Positions 24,624 to 37,100 of a stretch of 64,000 nucleotides of DNA are shown here, piece by piece. A program made the position numbers and the translations under genes. The DNA comes from Siphonodentalium dalli. Taxonomy: Eukaryota; Mollusca; Scaphopoda; Gadilida; Siphonodentaliidae. The stretch is taken from assembly GCA_032622095.1 (NCBI GenBank), contig CP136064.1, forward strand, positions 216,144,205 through 216,208,204. Direction: 5' to 3'. Position 1 is the stretch's first letter; each line of letters opens with the position of its first letter. The notes under the pieces were generated by a model, which was not told the origin of the DNA, searched no databases, and saw nothing but the letters and a program-made list of their open reading frames with translations.

Positions 24624-25061
24624 CAGGCCTGGATATAACAGAGAGTGTGTCTGAAATTTGCAGAATGAAGTCCTCAGAGGTGAATTTAGTGACGCTATTC
24701 CACACAGCGGACTAGCATCACCAAATTCACCCTCTGGGAACCTCAACCTCAACTGCTACATGGGAGCCCTAGGATCAGATTGAAGTCCCCAGTTGAAGAT
24801 GATGTTAACCCATTAGGTACCTCGATTATGCAATTTATTTTCTGCAAATTAGGGGATATAGAAACTGAACGGAAGGAAAAAAGTAACTAAAAACAATGTT
24901 AATTTGAGACAATAGACACTTCGTAGAAGATGAAACCTAAGCAGAATGAGGTCCCAAATGGCGAGATTGGTGATGCTAGCCCACTATGCATAATCGCTTC
25001 AGTAAATTCACCTTTTGGGGACCTCATTCTGCAAATGTTAGACACACAATATGCAGACTTG
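24624..25061 (+). mobile_element. hAT-like MITE, family M1 copy 4 (438 bp)
   Basis: Flanked by a perfect 8-bp duplication GCCAAATC (24616-24623 and 25062-25069). Terminal CAGGCCTGGATAT pairs with the inverse of GCAGACTTG. Carries the same inner palindromes as the other M1 copies. Confidence 0.8.
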
Positions 25062-25113
25062 GCCAAATCGCAGGGCCCCAATGTCCACATATTACAATAT
25101 CTTAGGCGTTGTG

Positions 25114-25342
25114 CAAGCCTTGAAATAGGGTGTCTGTCATTTGCAGAATGAGGTCACCAGAGGGTGAATTTAGTGATGCTACCCCCGCATAGCGGGCTAG
25201 CATCACCAAATTCACCCTCTGGGAACCTCATTCTGCTGAGGGTGAATTTGGTGATGCTAGCCCGCTATGCGGGGTAGCATCACTAAATTCACCCTCTGGG
25301 GACCTCATTCTGCAAATGACAGACACCCTATTTCATGGCTTG
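25114..25342. mobile_element. Short palindromic M1 derivative (229 bp)
   Basis: Perfect 8-bp target duplication GCGTTGTG (25106-25113, 25343-25350). Terminal CAAGCCTTGAAATAGGGTG pairs with its inverse at the right end. The inside is two head-to-head copies of the M1 palindrome around CCGCATAGCGGG, with the middle segment of full M1 copies missing. Confidence 0.8.
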
Positions 25343-25647
25343 GCGTTGTGTCCTTTGATTTTTATAATCTTTTGAGAAACATTTCAGGTTTCAACAAAAT
25401 ACCGTAATTCTAGCTCGACTGGAAATGCACAGATCCAGGTATAGCTGATGAAAACATAAATATGAATTTTGTGTGCTCGTCTTGAAAGAAATTATATCAT
25501 GTACCCAGAGGCTGTCCCAGCCATTTGTAAATTGGAAAATTCATGCCGCTCATGTACATTGTGTGACGTACGGTACATATGTACAGTGTATGGTCTGTAC
25601 ATGTATACAGTTTGTCATTCATTTTACATCACTAATCGCATAAAATA

Positions 25648-25958
25648 TACCGGGTATGTTGCCAACCGATAGCCCAAAGTACTGATAGTAGATCATACCA
25701 TGAATCTCCACTCTAGTTTCAGGCGAAGCTAGAGTACATGTAGAGAATCATGGCAAGGTCTATGCTGATGGTAGCACAGCATCATCACATGCAACTCAGG
25801 AAACTTCGCCATGCCACTTATCCTAGCAGAACACTTGAGAGCCGGCTTTCCTGACAGCCGCCAAGACATGCAGAACTTCGTCTGAAGCTAGAGTAGAGAT
25901 TCATGGTACGATCTACCATCAGTAGGGCTATATTGATAGGTTGGCAACATACCTGGTA
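25648..25958. mobile_element. Foldback element with TACCNGGTATGTTGCCAACC ends (311 bp)
   Basis: Left arm (25648-25730) and right arm (25876-25958) are inverses over about 80 bases with scattered mismatches; both include ACCATGAATCTC. Confidence 0.8.
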
Positions 25959-26683
25959 AATATTTATGTATATAAGAGCAACTTTGCTATTCGACTATGC
26001 ATCAACAGGGGATCAACTCTGCGACCTGACATGGTGTGCATCCGTCCATACCAACAATGATACAGAGTGATGGCACCGTCGCATACAGTATAAGAACCGG
26101 TTAACCTACATTCCATTCAACAGACTGTTACCGATACCTCAATGCAAAACTGCCACCACCAACATGACCACAAGCGTGTTGAACAAAAGTTAAAACAATA
26201 TGTATTCTGCCATTTCTGGGAAGAGGACACAGATGGTGCAAACACAGTCAAAAAGCTCCGGTGCTACAACTATAGATACAGGACGACCCGACCCCGAGAA
26301 AACCCGACCTGAGATAGCCGGACCCTGAAGTGCCCAAACCAGTGACAACCAGAAACTAAATAACTTTGAGAATCAATCCTGTTTTGTTTTATAATATTAC
26401 TGTATAGTAATGAGATACATGTAGTCAAGAGCTTCAAATCATTACTCAATGATTCCTGTAGGGGAAGAGAAAACAAGTTAAAATTTTAATTTACCTATTA
26501 AAAAATACAAAGATTCCAGGTAAAGTCCATGCATTCAATCATCAATTTTGGAAATTTTAAGGGTTAGATATTGAGTTTCTAAAAAGCCGGGATGTCCCTG
26601 GCAGGCCAAGGCCCGGTGGTCACTTATTAATAATCCACCAACGTAGACTATTCTGGTTTTCTATTGCTTTAATTATAGTTGAA

Positions 26684-26801
26684 CAGTAATGCACTAAATA
26701 ATCGACTCCTTAACCACAGCAGAATTTATGGGTATTTTCAGGATTTAGTCGGAAATGTGGATTGTTGCCATTCATCGGAAAGCTCTCAGGGAGAAACCAG
26801 T
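26684..26801. mobile_element. Palindromic MITE, family P1 copy 4, left arm only
   Basis: Runs from CAGTAATGCACTAAATAATC to GGAAAGCTCTCAGGGAGA, then unrelated sequence; the right arm is deleted. Confidence 0.75.
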
Positions 26802-27118
26802 GAACTCTTAGGATCTTACTCCTTACTTAGTCTTACCCGAATAGGAATGATTATGAGGGAAGTCGGTAGCCTACTGGTCTCTCGTGCTAGCGGACCGGGG
26901 ATCGCAACCTGTTACCTGGTCAGGGTATTCTGACAAAAATCAGAACTCGTTCAGGTACCAAGTTTGGCAGGCTGAAAAGTCTCATTCGAGATCACTGAAT
27001 AAAGATCTGAATGCAAAATGCCGACTCCCCCCCCCATTACAACACTTGTCCAGGTATGTTGTCGTGGGTGCAATATTACACGCTGTCCGATCGGGTGCGG
27101 ATATTAATGGCTGACCCA

Positions 27119-29026
27119 TGGGGTCCGTGAAGATTCGGCAGGGAAGATTCGGCTGGTTTTATCGGCCGAATCTTCCTAGGTTTATACCAATATATTGGGA
27201 CGGGAGATTTTATGTTTTAAGTTTTATGAATTATGTGGACATATTTTTTAATAATATATTACATGAATACATTAAATTAAATGAAGCTATTTACTTTTAT
27301 GTTTTGTTTGAGATAATTTTAGAACTGGTAAGTTTATTTGTATGTTTTATGAGTGAATATTTTACAAGAATAAATTACTTTTATTATTACTTTTGTTATT
27401 ACATTTATGATGTTTTGTCATTAGTTTGTTTGACATATTTTAGGTTTATGATAAGGTAAGTTTATTATGAATATATTGAAGTTATTACTTGCAAATTACG
27501 TGGTAAATCCAAATATCATGTTCGAACACTATAAGGAATTATGATTAATGAAGATTTAATGAGAAAACGAATAAAAATTTTGACAGTTGTTCACACTCTG
27601 TTCACGTTGGCACCAAGTGTTTACATAACAGTCGGTAGAATATACAGAGTCGTTTTTCTGATGCTGATATGAACTCAGTGAGAACTATTCGATGTTTGTT
27701 TAGATAAGTTTGCTGAGTGCATTTCAGTTAGGACTGATCAGTTGTTTGTTTTACCGCATCAGATCTAACGACTTTTAGACTATATAGTTGAATGAAATTG
27801 ACTTCACCATATCACATCTTCATCATGCCTTCGTACAACCTCCGTCAAAATCAGCTAATAGACTACCCGTGTATTAAGTTCGAACAAACAACCACATAGA
27901 AGGTAAATATATTTTTCTACAAGAAGTGACCAAGATCTACAGAATCGGCAAGGCAAAGAAATAAGAAGACAAGACGACAACAAGACAAGAAGATAACAAG
28001 ACAAGACTATTAGTTGATTTTGTATGTTTCAAATACAGAATGCCGGTTATAAATGTATTTTAAATAGTTTTGTTTGTATTTCTGTTACACCTTATGTTAT
28101 CAGCTTGTGTAAATATGTTTCATCCATTCTCTGAATAAGTCTAATAAAATCTGTCATTACTAAAACTAAGTTAACCAAGACCCTATCCCTCTAATTATAG
28201 TTGTTAATGTTACAACAAAGAATAAGTGCGCACACAAGCTTAGTCCCACATATTGTGACATAAGCCGTAATCACCAAGCCGTAATCCCTCCACTAATTAG
28301 TTAGATCAAACGACTGGCCGAATCATCCCCGCCGAATCTTCCCTTTGCTGAAAAATACATGGCCGAAACTTCCCTCCGCCGAAGAGCACCCTGGGATTCC
28401 TTAAAAGAAACATCAGCAAAGCCGATAAAAAAACACAAGAAGCTGGCTTACGAGTCCATGGTAAGATCTACACTCGAATACGGGGCAGAAATATGGGATC
28501 CATACTTGCAGAAGGACATCGACAGAGTACAGAAAAAAGCTGCAAGATTCATCACCAGCAATTACAAAAACAGAGAAAAAGGTGCAGTCACCGAAATGAT
28601 GGAAATAGAAGTACTGACACCAATGAAGATAAGAAGAGAAGAGAAAAGGATGACACTCTTTAGGAAGATAGTAGAGGGGTTGGTTCCGGCTATACATACA
28701 CATGACCTATTAACACCAAGGAGCAAGGACAAACGAAAAATAACTGCCAAAAAATTCCCAGGATTTGAAACAACAAACATTATTGAGTCGCACGAGTGTA
28801 CCAACTCACTTTCTTACGAAATAATAAGGACAAATACAGCTCAATATAAGAACTCATTCTTTATGAAAACAATCATCGAATGGAAACACCTGGAGGATAC
28901 GGACAGCACATGTGATTCAACATCGATACCAATATTAACAGCCAACTAAGTCGTCCAACGGTGCACCTACAGCCAAATCAAGGCTACTACACCGAACTAC
29001 ATACAGATACAGAATCTTCCCGTTCC
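27119..29026 (+). mobile_element. Insertion of about 1.9 kb carrying the LINE fragment, inside a SINE
   Basis: SINE sequence stops after GGCTGACCCATG and resumes at ACCCATGTGTACACACGCCT; ACCCATG is duplicated. The left end GGGTCCGTGAAGATTC and the inverse of the right end (GGGAACGGGAAGATTC) form an imperfect inverted repeat. GCCGAATCTTCC occurs several times inside (a hairpin at 27150-27179, and 28336-28348). Alternatively SINE and LINE simply share a 3' tail. Confidence 0.5.
28359..28949 (+). pseudogene. Non-LTR retrotransposon reverse transcriptase, C-terminal remnant
   Basis: An open frame of 196 codons containing LAYESMVRSTLEYGAEIWDP, QKDIDRVQKKAARFI and a basic tail. This is the conserved post-RT segment of many invertebrate LINE ORF2 proteins. 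The RT palm and endonuclease are absent upstream, so it is a 5'-truncated or captured fragment. The first codons overlap GCCGAA-rich repeat sequence, so the displayed start is not a real translation start. Confidence 0.8.
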
Positions 29027-29091
29027 CAACCCATGTGTACACACGCCTCGGTGTGTGCACATTAAAGAATGCTACTGGAATCACCACAGGG

Positions 29092-30084
29092 TAGGGCTGG
29101 GCGATATTTCAATATATTGACTATAGTCGGTTTGGAAAAGAAAAACCGTATTGAAACCGTGTGTAAAATAAAAATTCAATATATCGCAACCGCAATTTTA
29201 TCACCTCAAAAGACGGTTTCAAATTACAATCCAACTGAGTTAAATACTTTAGCGGACCGCTGATTGAAAGCAGCCTTTATCGGTCGCTCCCAATTTAAGT
29301 CTCCATTGTCTTTTATTGTAACCAATGACGCAACGGTTGTATTTTGGGCTATACTAGTAGTAGAGCGATGGAATATCTTCTTCCAAATCCAACCTGGTAG
29401 CGGTGTAAAGTCACGAGTGATACTTCGTCCAAACTTTCTGACTCATGACTCGGCGGTATTTGTCGTTCAATTATATCTTAAAACTTGACGCAGGAAAGGA
29501 ACATGTCTCAATCCTTCTAGGGTTGACACGTTAGTGTTTCTTGCCAAGAATTTGGACAAATAAACACACGAACTGCAATATTGTTCAATGATTAATTATG
29601 ATTATCTTTCCCGTGTTCAAAAGTTAATTAAAAATGTTCCGTAATTCATAGTGTATGATAAACTGCAGACAACCCAGAATCTACCATCTTAGCCCAATTC
29701 TACTATGTCCTCTATCAACCTATGAGCACGTGCTTAGCAATGACGTAACGGGAATGTGCATCGCGTGCTGATATGTAAACAATGGAGTAATCAGGATAAC
29801 TTGAGCCTGTAATTCACTCAATGTTGTTGCGTATTCCAGAATGCAGGAACTGTATAGAATGGGCACATGCCATTCCGAGAATAGTTTATCATTTACTGCC
29901 TGGTGATAGTGTATACAATTTTACATCCCTTGTAACGAAAACCCGGAATGTTATATCTCTCGTTTAAAATTTGATTTCACATGGTATTTTTCAATAGTAA
30001 AATAATATTCAATAAAACCGTATATCGCGGTGTTATTTTGGAAAAAATCGCAGTTTTTAAAAACATCAATACCGCCCAACCCTA
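29092..30084. mobile_element. hAT-like non-autonomous element (993 bp)
   Basis: Perfect 8-bp target duplication CCACAGGG (29084-29091, 30085-30092). Ends TAGGGCTGGGCGATATT and the inverse TAGGGTTGGGCGGTATT. Interior has AT-rich subterminal repeats and no recognisable transposase. Confidence 0.85.
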
Positions 30085-30839
30085 CCACAGGGTTATAAAG
30101 TTACTCGGCCGTGGTAGCAGTGCGTCTACATCCAGAATTGGTTCCTGCACTGTAATATCTACAGATACAGACAGATAGTCTACTTTGAAGTTTGGTGGAC
30201 AAGTCACCCGTGAGGCGTGATTCCGTGAATGCTCCCAAAAGTCCCATGACAATAAAACTTTGATAAATTGAATAGAATACAAAGCTTTGTTGTTTGATAA
30301 GTACAAGGTCCAGTAAGATGTCTTCTCCTGTGCGATATTTCTCAAGTTTCTGTTAATCTGTAGACAGTGTAGTGCAAACACTAAACTGTAATAATTGTTG
30401 TTGTAATAATTTTATTCAATCAACGTGAACAGGTGAACGTTCAGTTTGAAGCCCCTCACCCTGTACATTTGATGATTTTCTGATGGAAAAAAAATCACCT
30501 GACACGATATTCTTACCTTATCCTAAGTTGAAAGGAAAATTTCCTCAGATGGTAATATTAGTTGCAAATATATTGTTTTTATCACTGTTTAATAATGAAA
30601 ATAATCGGTTACAAAGGTCGATCGGTATTAAAATCCGATCGACCAAAATAATAGCCCAACAACATATCGTAGGAAATACTTGCGAGGGATCTATTTTTTT
30701 TATAAGGATGGCACATAAATGTGATATTCGAAAGCCAAATACCACATTGATTAATATTTATGCTAAAAACTGACATTCTTCATCCTAATTCGTTAATTTG
30801 TCTTTTAGGACATGCCAAAATGTGACTGCTTATTAGATA

Positions 30840-30987
30840 TTTAAAATTCTTGCGCTCGCACCACCGGCGATCCGCAGAAAATGTTTTTCGGAAATTTTAG
30901 TGGTTGAAAACGAAAAGTGCGTGTGCTCAACGTGTTTTGCGGGAAACGTTTTATTTACAAAAAATATCTGCTTAATATTTCCTTAAA
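30840..30987 (+). promoter_or_regulatory. Putative CLNS1A promoter and 5' UTR
   Basis: This stretch just upstream of the CLNS1A start is richer in CpG than its surroundings (CGCTCGCACCACCGGCGATC near 30853) and contains no repeat seen elsewhere in the window. I see no clear TATA box. The call rests on position and composition only. Confidence 0.35.
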
Positions 30988-31106
30988 ATGGTGGTTTTAA
31001 CAAATTTCCCTCCACCGCGAGATGGCGTGCACCACACTCAAGACCATACTGCTGCTTTCATTGCTGATAAAAACTTGGGAAATGGCAAATTATTTATTGC
31101 TGAAAG
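30988..31106 (+). CDS. CLNS1A: CLNS1A coding exon 1 (residues 1-39)
   Basis: Encodes MVVLTNFPPP, then LGNGKLFIAE, matching the pICln N-terminus. The exon must end after GAAAG so that AG plus T from exon 2 makes the Ser of SRLSW. The donor, AAG|GTTCGA, is weak but no alternative fits the frame. Confidence 0.88.
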
Positions 31107-34100
31107 GTTCGAAATCGAACATCAACATTTCTCAATTTTATTTTATGACTGTTGTTTACATTACAATTACAACTTTGCGTGTAACTAGTTACGGTGAATT
31201 TTATTTGTAATAAGTGTCGACATTCGTCAAGTTTTGTACAACCCGGGGCCGGTATATATAGTATCATATGCATTGGCCGATTACTGAAATTGTGAAAAGC
31301 GAAGTCGGTACTAAGCCGAGAGGTAGCGACTAGCGTACTGGTCTCTCATGCTAGTGCATGGAGTGATGGGCCGTGGGTCGCAACCCGGTCACAGTATTCT
31401 GACAAATATCAGAACTCGTTCAGATTCCAAATTTGTCAGTCTGAAAAGTCTCATTCTACTACTAGTAGATTGGTGAATCAAGATCCAAATGCAAACACCG
31501 ACTCCCCTCAACCATTACGTTTGTCCAGGTATGTTGGCGCGGACGACGTGGGTGCCATACTTATGCCACGGTTGTCAAAATTATTTAACGTACACACACC
31601 GAGTCATGTAGACGGGTCAGCCATTAATTTAATGGCTGACCCGTCAACACACCTGGTGTGTGATCGTTAAAGCATGGACGTATATTAAATATAAATATAG
31701 ATCGATGGTTAAAGAATGCTACTTGATGGAGTTGTTGTCATCATCTGCTTTTAAAGCTTGGTTCCCACTATATTCGGCCAAATTGGCCAATGTCCAAAAA
31801 GTTCGAAAATTTATGGCAAAAAAACAGTTGGTTTAACGAAACATTTTTTTACCCCAAAATCGGAAATCTAATTAAAAAACCCAAATTAAAACAATTAAAA
31901 AAATGCTAAACAATTCTCCATGTTGGAGGTTATTAAGATTTTAGTTTGAATGTGTACTCTGCACAACACTGGTTAATCTTGGTACCAGTTGAACATTACA
32001 TGATTGAGGCAAAAACAACATATTTGATTCTATTTTGCCAGGCAGCATGAACTTCTGTATTACAGTTACATATGTTCGCTTCAGCAAATGGCTACATCAC
32101 TGCTGATTGCTAAATCCAAATTGATATTTACTAAATGTACTCAATTAATTGTCTTTGTATCATTCCAGTCGTTTATCTTGGGTCGGTGGCGATGATAAAG
32201 GATTCTCATTGGAGTATCCCGGAATCAATCTTCATGCGATTTCAAGGGACACCTCAGCTTTCCCAAATCAATGCTTGTATCTAGTGGTTGATGGTAATCT
32301 CCAAGGTAAGTCAACCCTAGAGCCTGGCGAAGCTTCAGGATCTGATATACTCCCGATAATTTGATTTGATTCGATATCAGTCGGCCGATTCGGCACAAAA
32401 TTAATCTCAACTTGATCAAATATTGAGCGGAAACATCGTTCCATTTTAACATAGACATCGGAGAAGTCCGGTCCAACGATATTAACTGATAAGTAGGGCT
32501 GGACGATATTAACGAAAATAAAAACCGTGATTTTTGGAAATTAAAACCGCGGTTAACGATATAATCGCGTTTTTTTTAAACATCAGATACTAGTAACTTA
32601 AACAGTGTCTCACTGTTCGCTAGAATCACATCATTGTCATTAATTTTGACAAGTTGACGTCAATAATAACACACACAACCTTTCAACCAGTGACAACCTC
32701 ATGCTCGATCGATATTCGGAATGAAAAGTAAATTCACCGGTTAAATTCCGCTATTCAGACAATTTCTTTCCGGTGACTTAACAAAATTCTGGTATATACC
32801 GATAATTAATAAAACCATTATCTAGTCTATGCCAAAACTAAAAGTGTTCTATACTATACAGTATCCTTTTCTTACTCGGTATATTCAACTATGTTGAGGA
32901 AATACATATGTTGTTCCCGATGACACTTGCGTCGCTTGACAAATGGAATATGGTTTACCGTCAAGACAAATTTTAGCGAAGTACACACACACGTAGTACA
33001 TAACTTTTGGAATTCGGCCAAGCAAGGACACCATGTATTTTGGGCGGGTTTGAAGCCCTAATTCTATAATATTGGTTTTAACCAATCGCCGTGAGTGGTT
33101 TCTTCTAGACGAGAAGGGGGCGGTATCTTCGCTCATTTACTATTTTGATTGACGGTGCATGTGCATCATTGTACTGAAGGAAGAGGCATGGCAAAACTGA
33201 CATTCAAATTGATCTATCACCCGATCAGTCGTCAATTCATTTGGTGAATTCTCTTGTAATAAAAAGTACGCAGGGAAGTCGGAGCGTTTGTGTAATATTG
33301 TGAGCGAAAGGGGGACGTATTCAGGGTTTTCATATCCCCCTAATTTTGTTAGTCGTCCTAAACGTTGTTTACTATGATTTATATTGAATATTGAAAAAGT
33401 CAGGACACGGGGATTTAGTTGAAATTTAAAACTTAAAAAATAACTCGATTTAGGCTTGAGTTAAACTATTTGTTTGTATACGCTTATGATGGTCTGGCAC
33501 CCTCTAATTGCCGACGATATTACGATTATTTTAGTTTAGACGATATTACTGACGATATTGAAATATTAACCGGGTATTGACGATTAATCGGGAAACCGCC
33601 CAGCACTACTGATAAGTGTAATTCTCTGTGGTTACCCCATTGAATGAGTATCCCATTTGACCCGTTTCATGATTCATCTTAAAGTTCCATCTCCAAAATG
33701 GACCAAATGTTTTTGTTTTCTAATTTAGCGAGATCACTGAGTAACTACCTTATTGGATCCATCCAGGCCTGTTCAGCACATTCAGTGCTACAGCTGAAAG
33801 TTCTGGAGTAACAGATCATATATGGACCATTGAATATTCATAATTCATGAATATTCAAAACTCCATATATGGATTGCCACTCCAGCACTTTGACATATAG
33901 CGCTTAAACTGCAGAATGGGGGTTGGATGGATCCAGTATGGTAGTGACTCGATGATCTCGCTTATAACTGTGTTTATTTATTTTTGGTTGTCGAAAGTGA
34001 GGACATTGGCACACATCATGTTAAAATCTTAATCGTTAATGAATTTAAACTATATTGTTGGCATTTTATTTCTCCCAATAATATTCAGTGTGATAACTGC

Positions 34101-37100
34101 ATTCCCGATTCTCAGTTATAGCGGGCATCATCGCAGTCATGGCACAATACTATGCATGTATTCTTACTGTCAGTTTAGTCGGCTTAAGCAGGGTTTCCAC
34201 CGGGCCGGCTGCGGGTCCGTGGGACGGACCCATTCCCCTCGCAGATGATATGTTTGATTCATACTCATACCAAAAGTCATTAGCAATATGTCATCAAAAA
34301 TCTGGCTGCAACAGGAGTTCGTGGGGTCAAACAGAATACTGGTGAAAAGCGGGTCAATTGAGCACAGTGTGTTACCGGTACATCGTAACCCTTTAAGCGC
34401 CAAATCTACAACGTAATGTCTGGTGTGCATTGAAATAGCGACGTTATATACAGCGTAATAAATGTCGCTGTAACATCAAAGAGTGTCGGACTGCTGAGTA
34501 TGGATATTATTTTTGCACGGGATTTCTGTGGTTGAAACTACTCACACTCGGAGATCCTGCGCTATCGTACGATTACATAATTTGATCAAAGAATGCCGAA
34601 TTGCTGAGTTAGGCAGAGTAGGGATCAACATATCCCCCCCCCCCCCCCCCCCCCCACAATATGGAGATAAAGTCAACGGTCAATAATAGTTTCGTTGACC
34701 CACCTGGGTCCCCAAACACAAACAACGGCGCACTTGTTCCCATTTCCTGCCAAAACTCAATTATATTTTATAACACGTTGGCTAAAACTCTATAGCAGCG
34801 GTCGTCAGTAAACTGTTGTTGGACTAATACAGACTATTGACAAGCTACGCGTTCCGAGTTTGAAAGATTTCGCTACCATTCGTATTTTGCCGCTATAATT
34901 AATATCTCCTGCAGACAAACCCTGCAGTATATATGACGTCACAGTGGACAAATAGTTTTACGATTGACAGAATACATGGAAAAATCAGTTTCATTTTCAC
35001 GGAAGCTACTTGAAATTCAAGGAAATACTTAATTCAATTCTCCCAGTTAGGTGGTATTGGACAATGCATAGATGCTTTTTATGTTTACCCATACCATAGT
35101 ATGGTAAACATAGTGTCGTTGCCCGGATTGACCACTCGTCGTTCGTCCGTCTGTCTGTCTGTCTGTCCGTGTTTACTAATGACTACTTATGTGGCTAAGA
35201 TTGTGTAAAATGGATATTTATGTGCATAACTTCCGTTGCGTGGCTAGCCACGTAACAGCTTTCAGATGGACGTTCTAAAATGATCTATTTGGCCTAATCA
35301 GCTTATTTAATTTTGTAGTCACTCAAAATTTGGAAAAAAAAGTCCATCGATTTAGACATCCATGACCCGTCAATAGGAGATGTCGGACACTGACAAGACA
35401 TTTATGTGGCTAGCCACCCAATCACGGACCTGTCAGTTTCTCCTATTCCACTGTCCCAGTTGCTGTGAGCAAGTTTTTGAGTTTTAATCAGCTTCTTCTG
35501 CTATAATTCCAACATGTTATGAATCCATAATCTGGAGTTTTATCACTATCTACTACTTGATAGCCACTTAAAATTTTATGGCTACTTGAGAAGCCACATA
35601 AAACCTAAAGCCACATTACCATTTCTAGCCACATAGGTCGAAGCCACATATCTACCCATTTGTTGGTCTGTCCGTCTGTCTGTCCGTAGACACTTTACGA
35701 GTAATGCGATAACTCAAACATTTTTTATCCGATCGAAACCAAATTTTGTATATGGGTTTCTCAGCCCAAAATACAGACCGAGTTCGAATTTGGGTTTGAT
35801 CTGAGATTTTGTTACAGAGTTATGGCCCTTTTTCAACTTAGAATTCACGCATTCTGCCATAACTCAAACATTTTTTATCTGATTGGAACCAAATTTGGTA
35901 TGTGAGTTTCACAGCCCAAAATACAGATCGAGTTCGAATATGGGTTTGATCCGATTAATTTTAAAGGAGTTATGACCCTTTTTCGAAGAAAAAAAATTGG
36001 AAAAATAAATCGATTTAAAAAAAAAATTACTTTTAACTTTTATAATAATAACAAAAAAAAGGTCATTGACATTGTCATTTGTTTTCATTTAGATATTGAT
36101 GGTTATGATAAAAGTTGATAAAAAGATTTCCAATGTGGACCTTTAATTTTTTTAAATAATTAAAAAGTTTTTAAGTTAAAAAAATTTGAAAAACTAACAC
36201 CATTATAACTCTGCCAAGGGTACCCCGAATCACCACACCAAATTTGATTAAATCGGTCCGAAATCTTGTGTTATGTACTGGTAAATCTGTTTGGAGCAAC
36301 ATTAAATCCAATTCACCAATTGCCTTTGGACTACTTAGCTATTGATAAGGCTATATTATTTTCTGATGTCTCTTATGCCAATGTGAAAATAATCTGATAA
36401 AGAAGGCTATGGTATCTAATTTAAAATAAAGATTCAACAATAAACATCACATGCTATTAACAGTAGACATCTCTGCTGCAGAGTTATATCTTCAGATGGT
36501 CTGATATCATTATAATTGTTATTGGTTTAATAGAGGTCAGTGTTCAACATAAACAATTCCTGTGATATTTTGACAGCTCTGCTATATAATTGATATTAAT
36601 GGGTCAGTGGTGAGGTTGCTTATCTGTATACTAGGACACATTATTATTGTAAACTTAAATTGGACTCTCTTAACCCAAGTATTCCATGTCCAGGTCACAC
36701 CTACACATTTAACCCATGGGCTTGCTGGCTGTGGTGGTTTAGCATTACAGATCCTGTACCAGTGCATTCTCTTATATAAATGCCAGTGACCCATAAATTC
36801 CAATAATTTGTGTTATGTACATTTGTCTATAATAGTACATAACAGTATACTCTATAATTCAACACCAAAACTCTCATTTATCCGATCATATTAAATTTTT
36901 ATCGCCAAGGGATGGGTTAACATCTGCCGATCGTGATCGGCCTCTCGTTAGTGATTAGTTTCATTATACCTGTCGGAATCTTATTGTAAGTTATAAAATT
37001 TTAAACACTGTAACTTGTAGCTTGATATAGTCTTCAATCAGACGATTCAGACGGCAGCCTTACGTGCGTAATTACATGATTAATTATCTGGATACCATCA

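Larger units (their letters stand above)
26830..29075 (+). repeat. tRNA-derived SINE, family S1 copy 1 (interrupted)
   Basis: The head has an A-box-like GTAGCCTACTGG and a B-box-like GGGATCGCAACC. The body (26930-27118) ends GGCTGACCCATG, and the tail resumes after the insertion with the hairpin ACACACGCCTCGGTGTGTGC and ATTAAAGAATGCTACTGG. It matches the copies at 31310 and 47535. Confidence 0.7.
22340..30839. other. Region between the divergent TMEM164 and CLNS1A genes
   Basis: Probably contains the TMEM164 promoter and 5' UTR exon, which I cannot place. Otherwise it is packed with mobile DNA: foldback at 23535, SINE at 23868, M1 copies at 24624-25342, foldback at 25648, S1 SINE with its insertion, the LINE remnant and the hAT-like element at 29092. 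No further host gene seen. Confidence 0.7.

Noticed and set aside
24471-25151. Frames containing RFPEGEFGDA or SPKGEFTEA
   Set aside because: They translate the M1 palindrome (GAGGGTGAATTTAGTGATGC) and recur with every M1 copy in both strands. They are not proteins.
27118-27459. 113-codon plus-strand frame
   Set aside because: The frame lies in very AT-rich sequence, with Phe/Tyr/Ile-dominated composition and no motif. It sits inside the inverted-repeat insertion and looks like a composition artefact.
28413-28804. Minus-strand frames opposite the LINE remnant
   Set aside because: They are antisense shadows of the RT C-terminal frame on the plus strand.
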